From Saprospiraceae bacterium (lineage in GTDB: Bacteria; Bacteroidota; Bacteroidia; Chitinophagales; Saprospiraceae), in the NCBI GenBank assembly GCA_013001975.1, contig JABDKX010000007.1:1-64000 (forward strand): DNA of 64,000 nucleotides. Direction: 5' to 3'. The notes under the pieces are model-generated. The model was given only the letters and a program-made list of their open reading frames with translations. It made no database searches and had not been told where the DNA came from. Position numbers and translations under genes: made by a program. Of this stretch, positions 45,280 to 54,157 are shown piece after piece. Position 1 is the stretch's first letter; every line of letters begins with the position of its first letter.

Positions 45280-46743
45280 ATGAAGATAATACTAAAAATA
45301 TTTTTCTTTTTGGGAATTGTTAGCAACACGTTAGCACAAGACACCTACGAATTTGATTTAAATGAAATCATTGAAATAGCACAAGCAGAGTCACCAGAAA
45401 TTAAATTAGCTGAAATTCGAAAGAGCAATGCATATTGGACCTATCAGTCGTTCCTAGGTAATTATAAACCACAAATAGATCTTGGAGTTACTTTTCCACA
45501 ATTGACAAGAGCGGTAGCACCGGTTACGCAACCAGATGGAACAGATATCTTTATTGCAAGATCTCAAATGTCAACTAATGTTGATGTTGCTTTGACACAG
45601 AATGTAACAGCAACAGGAGCAACCGTGTTTGCTTCAACCGGTCTTCAACGGTTGGATATTTTTAAAACAGACGTAAATGCAGGGAATAAAAGTTATTTAA
45701 GTAATCCAATAACACTTGGCTTTTCTCAACCTCTTTTTGGTTTCAATGCACTGCAATGGGATAGAAGAATTGCACCCCTTTCGTACGAAGAGTCCAAATA
45801 TAAATATTCAGAGGATATAGAAGCCGTTGCGAACCAAGCCGTAGCAATTTATTTTGACTTGATGGTTGCGCAACTAAACCTAAAATCTTCTTTAGACAGG
45901 AAAGAAGTAGCAGACACATTATATCAACTAGGTAAAAACAGATTTGATGTTGGCAAAATTGCAGAAACAGAATTGTTGCAATTAGAGATGGACCAAATGA
46001 GAGCAAACTCCGACATTTCAAGAAACAAACTTAATGTTCAAACGACGAATGAAAGACTTAGGGACTTTTTAGGGATTGAAGAGCAAACGAATTTCACTTT
46101 AAAGTTGCCAGATGGTGTACCCGATGTTTACATTGACCAAGATATTGCTTTAGCATATTCAAGGCAAAATAGAAGCAGAATAAAACAACTTCAAAGGACA
46201 TTATTAGAAGCTGAACGAAACAGAGAGCAATCAAAAGCTGAGGCAGGTATTTCTGGACAACTAACGGGAAGCGTAGGTTTCACAGCCTTTGGAAATAATT
46301 TAAAAGATGCATATTCGGAGCTTCTGGATCAACAACAAGTAAGACTTGGTTTAAACATTCCAATTGCAGACTGGGGCAAAAGTAAAGCCAACTATGAAAT
46401 AGCAAAATCTAATTATGAACTCATTGAGTTAAATACAAGGTTAGAAAAAGTAAACTTTGAAAGGGAAGTTATAATCAGTGTACAACAATTTACTTTGGTT
46501 CAGGAGAATGTCGCCTTAGCAAAACTGTCTTATGAAACAGCACAAAAAAGATACGACTTAACGCGAAAACGATATTTAATAGGAAAGGCAGAAATAACAG
46601 ATTTGACTTTAGCGGAAAATGAACAAGAAAATCAGAGGAAACAATATATTCAAGCAATCAGTGACTTTTGGAAAGCATATTATAATATTAGATCATTAAC
46701 ACTTTATGATTTTATTGGTCAAACTTCTTTAGTAAGGGACTAA
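45280..46743 (+). CDS. TolC family outer-membrane efflux protein
   Basis: The 487-residue protein has a signal peptide (cleavage after 'SNTLAQ', about residue 20) and two repeated outer-membrane-efflux halves with long coiled-coil helices: 'AEIRKSNAYWTYQSFLGNYKPQIDLG' in the first and 'LLEAERNREQSKAEAGISGQLTGS' in the second, ending in the typical 'DLTLAENEQENQRKQYIQAISDFWKAYYNIRSLTLYD'. It completes the adaptor-permease-channel set, 8 bp after the permease. The exported substrate is unknown. Confidence 0.92.
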   Translation: MKIILKIFFFLGIVSNTLAQDTYEFDLNEIIEIAQAESPEIKLAEIRKSNAYWTYQSFLGNYKPQIDLGVTFPQLTRAVAPVTQPDGTDIFIARSQMSTNVDVALTQNVTATGATVFASTGLQRLDIFKTDVNAGNKSYLSNPITLGFSQPLFGFNALQWDRRIAPLSYEESKYKYSEDIEAVANQAVAIYFDLMVAQLNLKSSLDRKEVADTLYQLGKNRFDVGKIAETELLQLEMDQMRANSDISRNKLNVQTTNERLRDFLGIEEQTNFTLKLPDGVPDVYIDQDIALAYSRQNRSRIKQLQRTLLEAERNREQSKAEAGISGQLTGSVGFTAFGNNLKDAYSELLDQQQVRLGLNIPIADWGKSKANYEIAKSNYELIELNTRLEKVNFEREVIISVQQFTLVQENVALAKLSYETAQKRYDLTRKRYLIGKAEITDLTLAENEQENQRKQYIQAISDFWKAYYNIRSLTLYDFIGQTSLVRD

Positions 46744-46766
46744 AATATCAAGTCAATTAAACCCTC

Positions 46767-46797
46767 TTTCATAAAGTATGGAAATGCTATACCTTTG
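46767..46797 (+). promoter_or_regulatory. mnmG promoter giving a leaderless or near-leaderless mRNA
   Basis: TACCTTTG (46790-46797) is a perfect -7 box and lies only 5 bp before the mnmG ATG (46803). The -33 region TTTC (46767-46770) is one base off TTTG at 19-bp spacing. The expected start of transcription falls at or next to the start codon. Confidence 0.6.
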
Positions 46798-46802
46798 CAC
46801 CC

Positions 46803-48665
46803 ATGTTTCAAGAATACGATGTAATAGTTGTTGGTGCGGGCCACGCAGGAAGTGAAGCCGCTGTTGCTGCTGCTAATATGGGCTCAAAAGTTTTATTGGC
46901 CACAATGAATATGCAAACCATTGCCCAAATGAGTTGCAATCCAGCTATGGGTGGTGTCGCAAAAGGACAAATTGTAAGGGAAATAGATGCACTAGGTGGA
47001 TATAGCGGTATTGTAACAGATCATACCATGGTTCAGTTCAGAATGTTGAACAAATCTAAAGGACCTGCGATGTGGAGCCCAAGGGCACAAAGCGATAGGC
47101 ACAAGTTTGCACGAAAGTGGAGAAACTTGCTAGAAGCACACCCGAATATTGATTTCTGGCAAGAAATGGTAAGAGGCCTAATTGTTGAAGAAGGCAGATG
47201 CGTAGGTGTTGTTACTGGGATCGGTTTAGAAATTCGTTCAAAAGCAGTCGTATTAACCAACGGCACTTTTTTAAATGGACTAATTCACATTGGAGAGAAA
47301 CAATTTGGGGGAGGAAGAGCGGGAGAGAGAGCTGCTACAGGAATTACCGAACAACTTGTAGAATTAGGCTTTGAATCAGGGAGGATGAAAACAGGAACGC
47401 CACCCCGAGTTGATGGCAGAAGTTTGGATTGGTCAAAAATGGAAATGCAGCCAGGAGACGAAAACCCAGAAAAATTTTCATTTACAAATACACCAAACTT
47501 AGACGACCAAGTTCCTTGTCATATAACTTTTACCAACAAAGAAGTCCACGAAACCTTGAAAACGGGTTTTGACAAGTCTCCAATGTTTAACGGGAGGATC
47601 AGAGGGCTGGGTCCAAGGTATTGTCCAAGCATTGAAGACAAGATTAATCGCTTTGCAGATAGAGACAGACACCAGCTTTTTGTTGAGCCAGAAGGAAGAG
47701 ATACATGTGAGATTTATGTAAATGGTTTTTCTTCTTCATTACCAGAAGATGTTCAATATAAAGCGATGATTAAAATTCCTGGTTTTGAAAATGCAAAAAT
47801 GTTTCGCCCAGGATATGCTATCGAATATGATTTCTTTCCTCCAACGCAACTGAATATTAGCCTTGAAACCAAATTAATCAGCAATCTGTTTTTTGCAGGT
47901 CAGATTAATGGAACAACTGGTTATGAAGAAGCGGCCTCTCAAGGATATATGGCAGGACTGAATGCGCATTTAAAAATCAACGAAAGAGAACCGTTGGTAT
48001 TAAAACGATCAGAAGCTTACATTGGTGTACTGATCGATGACTTAGTAAACAAAGGGACAAAAGAGCCCTATAGGATGTTTACTTCAAGAGCAGAGTACAG
48101 AATTTTGCTTAGACAAGATAACGCCGATATTCGGCTAACGCCTATAGCTGAAGCGTTAGGGGTACAAAACATGACAGAGAGAATGTCTAGAGTTGAAGAA
48201 AAGACTTCTGCGATAAAAGAGATAAGAAAGTTTTATGAAGAAACAAGCATCGCACCTGAAAATGTAAACGGATACTTAGAATCGATCGGTAGTTCACGCC
48301 TAAAACAGAAAGTTAAATTACTATCTATTTTGTCAAGACCAAAAGTATCAAATACGGAATTAGAAAAAGTCTTTCCACCGTTATCAAACTTTATGTCAAA
48401 ATTTGATCGAGAAATAAAGGTAATGGCAGAAACCAATATTAAGTATGAAGGCTATATTCAGAAAGAAAAAGAAATGGCCGAAAAAATGAACAGACTGGAA
48501 AAAGTAAAAATTAAAGATGTTGTTTATGAGGAAATAACAGCTTTGTCTGCAGAGGCGAGAGAGAAATTAAAGACAATTATGCCACGTACTATTGGTCAAG
48601 CTTCAAGAATTAGTGGGGTGTCGCCGTCAGATATCTCAATATTATTGGTCCACTTGGGCAGATAA
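46803..48665 (+). CDS. mnmG: tRNA uridine-5-carboxymethylaminomethyl modification enzyme MnmG (GidA)
   Basis: MnmG with MnmE modifies U34 of certain tRNAs using FAD, NADH and methylene-THF. The 620-residue protein opens with the FAD Rossmann motif 'DVIVVGAGHAGSEAA', has 'SCNPAMGGVAKGQIVREIDALGG' and 'KTGTPPRVD' of the GidA family, and 'FFAGQINGTTGYEEAASQG' at the second FAD region. A C-terminal helical domain that binds MnmE follows ('RTIGQASRISGVSPSDISILLVHL'). No later Met precedes the Rossmann motif, so the start is fixed. It is monocistronic. Confidence 0.96.
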   Translation: MFQEYDVIVVGAGHAGSEAAVAAANMGSKVLLATMNMQTIAQMSCNPAMGGVAKGQIVREIDALGGYSGIVTDHTMVQFRMLNKSKGPAMWSPRAQSDRHKFARKWRNLLEAHPNIDFWQEMVRGLIVEEGRCVGVVTGIGLEIRSKAVVLTNGTFLNGLIHIGEKQFGGGRAGERAATGITEQLVELGFESGRMKTGTPPRVDGRSLDWSKMEMQPGDENPEKFSFTNTPNLDDQVPCHITFTNKEVHETLKTGFDKSPMFNGRIRGLGPRYCPSIEDKINRFADRDRHQLFVEPEGRDTCEIYVNGFSSSLPEDVQYKAMIKIPGFENAKMFRPGYAIEYDFFPPTQLNISLETKLISNLFFAGQINGTTGYEEAASQGYMAGLNAHLKINEREPLVLKRSEAYIGVLIDDLVNKGTKEPYRMFTSRAEYRILLRQDNADIRLTPIAEALGVQNMTERMSRVEEKTSAIKEIRKFYEETSIAPENVNGYLESIGSSRLKQKVKLLSILSRPKVSNTELEKVFPPLSNFMSKFDREIKVMAETNIKYEGYIQKEKEMAEKMNRLEKVKIKDVVYEEITALSAEAREKLKTIMPRTIGQASRISGVSPSDISILLVHLGR

Positions 48666-48753
48666 ATCGAATGTTCTAAATAAAAGTGTGCGATATTTTT
48701 ATTGATTATCAGATAGTTACAAATATTAAACACATTTTTTTTCTTCAGATTCC

Positions 48754-48784
48754 TTGATTTCCAAATAAAAGAAATATACATTTG
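48754..48784 (+). promoter_or_regulatory. Promoter of the rplM-rpsI-rpsB-tsf run
   Basis: TTG (48754-48756) and TACATTTG (48777-48784) are separated by 20 bp, an ideal Bacteroidota promoter. About 45 bp of leader follow before the GTG start. The leader contains a small GCTTT/AAAG-type hairpin but nothing I can identify as a ribosomal-protein leader motif. Confidence 0.75.
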
Positions 48785-48830
48785 CAGCCGCTTTGTAAAG
48801 AGCGCTTTTAATTGATAAAAAAATAGTATT

Positions 48831-49274
48831 GTGAATACATTAAGCTATAAAACTAAATCAGCGAAAAAAGAAGACGTACAACGTAACTGGTATGTCGTTG
48901 ATGCACAATCTGAAGTTGTTGGACGATTGGGTACTAAAATCGCTACCGTATTAAGAGGCAAGCACAAGCCTAACTTTACACCTCATGTAGATACAGGAGA
49001 TTTTGTGATTGTTATTAATGCTGAGAAAGCAAGATTTTCTGGAGCTAAAATGGATCAAAAAGAGTATCAAAGATATTCTGGATATCCTGGAGGCCAGAAA
49101 AGCAGAACTGCAAGAGAAATGATTGAGAAAAAACCTTTGGAGATCATCGAACATGCAGTTAAAGGAATGCTTCCTAAAAACAGACTAGGAAGACAGATGT
49201 TTAAAAAATTATTCGTGTATGCAGGACCAGATCATCCACATGCAGCACAAAAACCAGAAACATTTAATTTTTAA
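48831..49274 (+). CDS. rplM: 50S ribosomal protein L13
   Basis: L13 is an early-assembly protein of the large subunit. The 147-residue protein starts at a GTG (48831; [11 protein letters not shown] after initiation) and contains '[40 protein letters not shown]' and '[23 protein letters not shown]', both diagnostic of L13. rpsI follows 3 bp later as in almost all bacteria. The GTG start may lower its translation relative to S9. Confidence 0.97.
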   Translation: MNTLSYKTKSAKKEDVQRNWYVVDAQSEVVGRLGTKIATVLRGKHKPNFTPHVDTGDFVIVINAEKARFSGAKMDQKEYQRYSGYPGGQKSRTAREMIEKKPLEIIEHAVKGMLPKNRLGRQMFKKLFVYAGPDHPHAAQKPETFNF

Positions 49275-49277
49275 TAA

Positions 49278-49664
49278 ATGGAGGTAATTAATACAATAGG
49301 AAGAAGAAAAGCTTCAGTTGCTAGAATTTATATGAAGGCAGGAAGCGGGAAAATAACTGTTAATGGCAAAGACTATAAAGATTATTTTCCACAAGCAAAC
49401 ATCCAGTTTAACCTTGAAGATCCACTTAATACTGTGGATGCTGCTAAATCTTATGACATTCAAGTAAATGTTAAAGGAGGCGGATTTAAAGGTCAAGCAG
49501 AGGCTGTGAGATTAGCAGTGTCCAAAGCATTGGTTATTGTTAATGAAGACAATAAAAAACCATTAAAAGAGAAAAAATATCTTACAAGAGATTCTCGTGT
49601 TGTTGAACGTAAAAAATACGGAAAACCAAAGGCGAGAAAAAGCTTCCAGTTCTCTAAAAGATAA
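49278..49664 (+). CDS. rpsI: 30S ribosomal protein S9
   Basis: S9 (128 residues) contacts P-site tRNA with its C-terminal tail. Landmarks are 'TIGRRKASVARIYMKAGSGKITVNG', 'GGGFKGQAEAVRLAVSKAL', and the ending 'DSRVVERKKYGKPKARKSFQFSKR', whose last Lys-Arg is the conserved tRNA contact. It lies between rplM and rpsB. Confidence 0.98.
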   Translation: MEVINTIGRRKASVARIYMKAGSGKITVNGKDYKDYFPQANIQFNLEDPLNTVDAAKSYDIQVNVKGGGFKGQAEAVRLAVSKALVIVNEDNKKPLKEKKYLTRDSRVVERKKYGKPKARKSFQFSKR

Positions 49665-49691
49665 TTTGTTCAATATAATAGAAAAAATAAA

Positions 49692-50417
49692 ATGGCATTA
49701 CCTACATATAAAGAGCTATTAGAATCAGGAGCACATTTAGGACACATGAAAAGAAAGTGGAATCCTAAAATGTTGCCTTATATATTCATGGAAAGAAAAG
49801 GTATTCATATCATAGACCTAAATAGGACTATGGAATTTATGGATAAAGCTGCTTCAGCTATCAAGCAGGTTGCAAAATCTGGCCGTAAGGTTATGTTTGT
49901 TGCAACAAAAAAGCAAGCTAAAGAAAGTGTTGCAAAATTAGCTAGAGAAGCCAATATGCCTTACGTCACTGAAAGGTGGTTAGGAGGTATGATGACTAAC
50001 TTCTCAACTATTAAGAGATCTGTTAAGAAGATGAACAGCATCGACAAACTTTTAGCTGATGAAAATGTAACCAGCATTACCAAGAAGGAGAGACTAACAC
50101 TTACTAGAGAAAGAAACAAACTAGAAAAAGTGTTGGGCGGAATCGCTAATATGAACAGATTACCTGCAGCAATTTTTGTTGTAGATATTCACCATGAACA
50201 TATTGCTATCGCTGAAGCTAAAAAATTAGGCATTAAGATCTTCGGTATCGTTGATACGAATTCTGACCCAACGTCTATTGACTTTCCAATTCCTGCTAAT
50301 GACGATGCTTCTAAATCAATTAAGTTGATTACATCTTATATAGCAGAAGTTGTAAAAGAAGGAACAGCTGATAGAAAGAAAGCTAAAGAAGAGAAAAAAG
50401 AATCAGTAGCAAGTTAA
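49692..50417 (+). CDS. rpsB: 30S ribosomal protein S2
   Basis: The 241-residue S2 shows 'LLESGAHLGHMKRKWNPKMLPYIF', 'GRKVMFVATKKQAKESVAK', 'ERWLGGMMTNFSTIKRSVKKM' and 'IVDTNSDPTSIDFPIPANDDASKSIKL', all standard. Unlike in E. coli, it shares a run with rplM-rpsI, a common Bacteroidota order (rplM-rpsI-rpsB-tsf). The C-terminus is a Lys/Glu-rich tail. Confidence 0.98.
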   Translation: MALPTYKELLESGAHLGHMKRKWNPKMLPYIFMERKGIHIIDLNRTMEFMDKAASAIKQVAKSGRKVMFVATKKQAKESVAKLAREANMPYVTERWLGGMMTNFSTIKRSVKKMNSIDKLLADENVTSITKKERLTLTRERNKLEKVLGGIANMNRLPAAIFVVDIHHEHIAIAEAKKLGIKIFGIVDTNSDPTSIDFPIPANDDASKSIKLITSYIAEVVKEGTADRKKAKEEKKESVAS

Positions 50418-50456
50418 AAGCACAAAATAATTTATTAAAGTTTAAAAGAATATAAA

Positions 50457-51299
50457 ATGAGTATCTCAGCAGCAGAAGTAAAAAAACTAAGAGATCAGAC
50501 GGGTGCTGGTATGATGGATTGTAAAAAAGCACTAACAGAAGCAGAAGGTGACTTTGAAAAAGCAATCGAAAATTTAAGAAAAAAAGGACAGAAGTTATCA
50601 GCTAAAAGAGCAGACAGAGAAGCTAAAGAAGGCGTGGTTATTGCTAAAACTTCAGACAATAAAAACAAAGGCGTAGTTGTAAGATTAAGTTGTGAAACAG
50701 ACTTCGTAGCTAAAGGAGAAAGTTTTGTTCAATTAGCAGAATCATTTGCAGATTTAGCTTTATCTCATCTGCCAGCAGACAAAGCAGAACTTCTTGCTTT
50801 ACCGTTCGACGGAATGACGGTAGCAGAAAAAGTTGAAGAGCAAACAGGTGTTATAGGCGAAAAGCTGGAGCTATCTGATTATGCTAAAATCGAAACAGCA
50901 GCAGGAGAGGGTCAAGTTTTACCTTATATCCACATGGGCCACAAAGCAGGTGTTATAGTTGCACTTAACTTAGAGGGACCTCAATTTGAAGAAGCAGGAA
51001 GAAATGTAGCAATGCAAGTTGCAGCAATGCATCCAATTGCAGTTGATAAAGACGGGATTGATTCTTCAGTTGTTGAGAAAGAAATCGAAATAGGAAAAGA
51101 GATCGCTAGAAAAGAAGGGAAACCTGAAGAGATGTTAGAAAGAATAGCAACAGGAAAGCTTAATAAGTTTTTCAAAGAAAACACGTTACTCGCACAAGTT
51201 TATGTTAAAGCAACCAGCAAAGAAAATGTTGCTGATTATCTGCGAAGCATAGATCAAAACTTGACAGTTACCGACTTCAAACATATTAAGTTAGGATAA
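50457..51299 (+). CDS. tsf: Elongation factor Ts
   Basis: EF-Ts recycles EF-Tu by exchanging GDP for GTP. The 280-residue protein has the N-terminal UBA-like 'VKKLRDQTGAGMMDCKKALTEAEGDFEKAIENLRKKG', 'SCETDFVAKGESFVQLA' and 'VALNLEGPQFEEAGRNVAMQVAAMHP', all conserved in the family. It closes the ribosomal run with a strong terminator 3 bp beyond its stop. Confidence 0.97.
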   Translation: MSISAAEVKKLRDQTGAGMMDCKKALTEAEGDFEKAIENLRKKGQKLSAKRADREAKEGVVIAKTSDNKNKGVVVRLSCETDFVAKGESFVQLAESFADLALSHLPADKAELLALPFDGMTVAEKVEEQTGVIGEKLELSDYAKIETAAGEGQVLPYIHMGHKAGVIVALNLEGPQFEEAGRNVAMQVAAMHPIAVDKDGIDSSVVEKEIEIGKEIARKEGKPEEMLERIATGKLNKFFKENTLLAQVYVKATSKENVADYLRSIDQNLTVTDFKHIKLG

Positions 51300-51302
51300 A
51301 TT

Positions 51303-51335
51303 AAAAAAGCGATTCATTTGAATCGCTTTTTTTTT
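51303..51335 (+). terminator. Rho-independent terminator after tsf
   Basis: AAAAAAGCGATTC-ATTT-GAATCGC followed by nine T residues forms a clean 7-bp G/C-containing stem, extended by A-T pairs, with a U-tract. It ends the rplM-tsf transcript before pyrH. Confidence 0.93.
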
Positions 51336-51346
51336 GAATAAATATT

Positions 51347-51354
51347 TAGATTTG
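51347..51354 (+). promoter_or_regulatory. -7 box for pyrH
   Basis: TAGATTTG (51347-51354) is a perfect match 25 bp before the pyrH ATG and just beyond the tsf terminator, so pyrH is probably transcribed on its own. No good -33 element is found at 19-21 bp. Confidence 0.5.
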
Positions 51355-51379
51355 CGGAACATCTACTAATAAATATTAA

Positions 51380-52099
51380 ATGAGCGTAAAATATAAGAGA
51401 GTTTTACTAAAATTAAGTGGAGAATCTTTAATGGGGAGTAAGAGTTTTGGCATAGATCCAGAACGCCTAAGACATTATGCTCAGGAAATAGACTCAATTT
51501 CTAAATTAGGAGTTGAAATTGCTATTGTAATTGGTGGCGGAAACATCTTTAGAGGACTACAAGCAAAAGACAGTGGCATAGAGAGGGTGCAAGGAGATTA
51601 TATGGGAATGATGGCAACGGTTATTAATGGAATGGCATTGCAAAGCGCCCTTGAAACACAAGGCGTATATTCACGACTCGTTAGTGCTATTGAGATGAGG
51701 GAAATCGCAGAATCGTATATTCGAAGAAGAGCTATTAGGCATTTAGAAAAAGGAAGAGTAGTTATCTTTTCTGCTGGGACAGGAAGTCCTTATTTTACAA
51801 CCGATTCAGCAGCAGCCCTAAGAGCAAGTGAAGTAAGTGCAGATGTTATCTTAAAGGGAACAAGAGTTGATGGAATTTACAGTGCCGACCCAGAGAAAGA
51901 CCCGAATGCTACCAAGTACGAAACGATCTCTTTTAATGAGGTAATTAATAAAAACCTTAAAGTGATGGATATGACGGCATTTACTATGTGCCATGAAAAC
52001 AAACTACCAATCGTCGTATTTGATATTAATAATAAAGGAAACTTGAAAAGAGTTGTTGAAGGGGAGAAACTAGGTACACTTGTAGATTGTGAATGTTAA
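51380..52099 (+). CDS. pyrH: Uridylate kinase
   Basis: PyrH phosphorylates UMP to UDP and is a hexameric amino-acid-kinase-fold enzyme. The 239 residues have '[13 protein letters not shown]' at the start, the glycine-rich '[13 protein letters not shown]', '[16 protein letters not shown]', '[18 protein letters not shown]' and '[17 protein letters not shown]'. It commonly follows rpsB-tsf in bacteria, as here. The frr gene, often next, is absent; recA is convergent instead. Confidence 0.97.
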   Translation: MSVKYKRVLLKLSGESLMGSKSFGIDPERLRHYAQEIDSISKLGVEIAIVIGGGNIFRGLQAKDSGIERVQGDYMGMMATVINGMALQSALETQGVYSRLVSAIEMREIAESYIRRRAIRHLEKGRVVIFSAGTGSPYFTTDSAAALRASEVSADVILKGTRVDGIYSADPEKDPNATKYETISFNEVINKNLKVMDMTAFTMCHENKLPIVVFDINNKGNLKRVVEGEKLGTLVDCEC

Positions 52100-52118
52100 A
52101 ATGCATTACTGTATAAAG

Positions 52119-52152
52119 AAAAAGGCTCGATAAAAACTATCGAGCCTTTTTT
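52119..52152. terminator. Bidirectional terminator between pyrH and recA
   Basis: GGCTCGATA (52124-52132) and TATCGAGCC (52138-52146) form a perfect 9-bp stem with an AAAAC loop, flanked by A5 on the left and T6 on the right, so it can end transcription from both sides. Confidence 0.93.
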
Positions 52153-52169
52153 ATTTTTAAACGAGAATT

Positions 52170-53243
52170 TTAAGCATCTGTTTTTTCAACATCCATTACT
52201 TCTAACTCTTGCTCTACTTCATCATCATTTGAAAGAAAGTGAGATTTTATTTTACCAGCGATTTCTTCCATAACCTCAGGGTTATCTAAAAGAAACTGTT
52301 TAGCACTTTCTCTTCCTTGCGCTATTTTCGTTTCATTATAGCTGTACCAAGAACCACTCTTTCCTACAATATTTAGATCGACTCCTATATCAATTATCTC
52401 ACCAGTTCTTGAGATACCTTGTCCATAAACCATGTCGAAATATGCAATTCTAAAAGGAGGAGCCAATTTGTTTTTTACAACCTTTACTTTGGTTGGACTT
52501 GCAATGACATTTCCTTCTTTATCTTTTATTGCGGAGCCAGATTTTCTAATGTCTAATCTAATTGATGCATAGAACTTGAGTGCATTACCACCAGTAGTTG
52601 TCTCTGGATTACCGAACATAACACCAATTTTTTCTCTTAACTGATTTATAAATATGCAGCAACAACCAGTTCTACCAATTACTGATGTTAATTTTCTGAG
52701 AGCTTGAGACATAAGTCTTGCCTGAAGTCCCATTTTAGAGTCTCCCATTTCTCCCTCGATTTCTGCTCTTGGCGTTAAAGCCGCAACAGAGTCAATAACG
52801 ATTATGTCTATCGCACCAGATCTGATTAAATGTTCAGCGATTTCTAAAGCCTGTTCTCCATTGTCCGGTTGTGAGATCAGCAGGTTTTCTGTATCAACAC
52901 CAAGCGCTTCTGCATACGTTTTATCAAATGCATGTTCTGCATCAATTATAGCTGCTATACCACCCTTTTTCTGACATTCAGCAATTGAGTGAATGGCTAA
53001 TGTTGTTTTACCAGATGATTCTGGTCCGTATACTTCGATTACTCTTCCTCTAGGTAGACCACCGATACCTAAAGCAATATCCAGACTTAGAGATCCTGTA
53101 GATATCGTATCTACATTTACAACTTGTTTATCACCAAGTTTCATGATTGCACCTTTACCAAAGTTCTTTTCAACTTTTTCTACGGCAAGGCTTAAAGCTT
53201 TTAATTTAGCTTGCTTTTCTTTGCTTATATTTTCTTTACCCAT
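52170..53243 (-). CDS. recA: Recombinase RecA
   Basis: RecA catalyses strand exchange and SOS co-protease activity. The 357-residue protein has Walker A GPESSGKT (73-80), '[11 protein letters not shown]', Walker B '[10 protein letters not shown]', loop L2 '[26 protein letters not shown]' and an acidic C-terminal tail. Length is typical. No LexA-type box could be recognised upstream. Confidence 0.98.
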   Translation of the reverse strand: MGKENISKEKQAKLKALSLAVEKVEKNFGKGAIMKLGDKQVVNVDTISTGSLSLDIALGIGGLPRGRVIEVYGPESSGKTTLAIHSIAECQKKGGIAAIIDAEHAFDKTYAEALGVDTENLLISQPDNGEQALEIAEHLIRSGAIDIIVIDSVAALTPRAEIEGEMGDSKMGLQARLMSQALRKLTSVIGRTGCCCIFINQLREKIGVMFGNPETTTGGNALKFYASIRLDIRKSGSAIKDKEGNVIASPTKVKVVKNKLAPPFRIAYFDMVYGQGISRTGEIIDIGVDLNIVGKSGSWYSYNETKIAQGRESAKQFLLDNPEVMEEIAGKIKSHFLSNDDEVEQELEVMDVEKTDA

Positions 53244-53563
53244 TGTTTTTATGTTTCGCGATTAAAGATAGACAATATATATTACGAATTGTTTAATATA
53301 TATGTAATTTATACATGATTTAATTATTATTATGTAGGTTCCATTATTATGTTCAGGTTTATTAATTAGCTAATGTTATTGCAAGTATAGAAACAACCAT
53401 GCATTCAATCTGCACGATGCTTCATTCTTGCAAATTTGTCCATTTAAATACGATCTTGTTTGAACTATAATCGGCCTCATTTCTTTAAATTGAGAACCAA
53501 TGGCATTATTAGTTAAATATGACAAACCTTTAGAAAAGTAAACACTATAAAAAGAAAGAATTT
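53244..53563. other. 320-bp intergenic region between recA and a TlpA-like gene
   Basis: No coding frame is supported; frames tried on both strands stop within a few codons. The first 100 bp next to recA are very A/T-rich, and a one-mismatch -7 box TATCTTTA lies at 53270-53263 on the minus strand, 20 bp before the recA start. The rest shows no repeat, RNA gene or clear promoter. Confidence 0.5.
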
Positions 53564-54088
53564 ATGAAAAGCACGATTATAAAAGCCGTTTTTGCGCTAG
53601 CCATTGGATATTCAGGGTATTATTTTTTACTCAGGTCTCCAAGTAGTACAAAAGGAAAACTAGCACCGGACTTTGAATCACAACTGATAGATGGAAGTAA
53701 ATTTAATCTAAGCAGTTTAAAAGGTAATTATGTTCTATTAGACTTTTGGGGTTCTTGGTGCCCACCATGTAGAAGGGACAACCCGAATTTGGTAAAGCTT
53801 CATAATCAGTTTTATAATGAATCATTCAAGGATGCAAATAACTTTCATATAGTAACTGTAGCCTTAGAGAAAAATGATAAAACATGGAAAAAAGCAGCAG
53901 ACAGAGATGGATTTAAATGGGAGCACCAAATAGTTGAGCAAGCAAAGGTTGTGTTGTTGTCCCCATTAGCTCAAAAATATGCTGTAAAAGACATTCCTGC
54001 TAAGTTTTTAATCGACCCAGATGGCAATATAGTAGGCGTAAACCAACCTTATTCTGAAATTAAGGCTTATTTACAATCAAAAATTTAA
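53564..54088 (+). CDS. TlpA/ResA-like membrane-anchored thioredoxin
   Basis: The 174-residue protein starts with one hydrophobic helix (7-23, uncleaved anchor or signal). A thioredoxin domain follows with the active site Trp-Cys66-Pro-Pro-Cys69 ('DFWGSWCPPCRRDNPNLVKLH') and the cis-Pro region 'VKDIPAKFLIDPDGNIVGVN'. It should reduce disulfides on the periplasmic side, for example in cytochrome c maturation or protein folding. It is probably monocistronic; the stress element for grpE starts 8 bp after its stop. Confidence 0.9.
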   Translation: MKSTIIKAVFALAIGYSGYYFLLRSPSSTKGKLAPDFESQLIDGSKFNLSSLKGNYVLLDFWGSWCPPCRRDNPNLVKLHNQFYNESFKDANNFHIVTVALEKNDKTWKKAADRDGFKWEHQIVEQAKVVLLSPLAQKYAVKDIPAKFLIDPDGNIVGVNQPYSEIKAYLQSKI

Positions 54089-54095
54089 TTTTGTC

Positions 54096-54135
54096 TGCCA
54101 AAATGGCTGTAAATAAAGCGTGGCAAAGGAATTGA
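54096..54135 (+). promoter_or_regulatory. Composite stress-type promoter of grpE-dnaJ (inverted repeat plus -24/-12-like box)
   Basis: TGCCA-AAA-TGGCT (54096-54108) is followed by TGGCAAAGGAATTGAT (54121-54136), in which GG and GA are 10 bp apart like the -24/-12 pair of a sigma-54 promoter. The distance from the repeat centre (54102) to GG (54122) is 20 bp. The same arrangement and spacing appears before secA at 60097-60136. The -12-like box is about 23 bp from the grpE ATG. Confidence 0.55.
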
Positions 54136-54157
54136 TTGATTAAAAGAAAAGTTTTAA

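Noticed and set aside
53470-53560. TGGCATTATTAGTTAA before the TlpA-like gene as another -24/-12 element
   Set aside because: The base pair 10 bp after GG is TA rather than GC or GA, and no TGCCA repeat lies 20 bp upstream.
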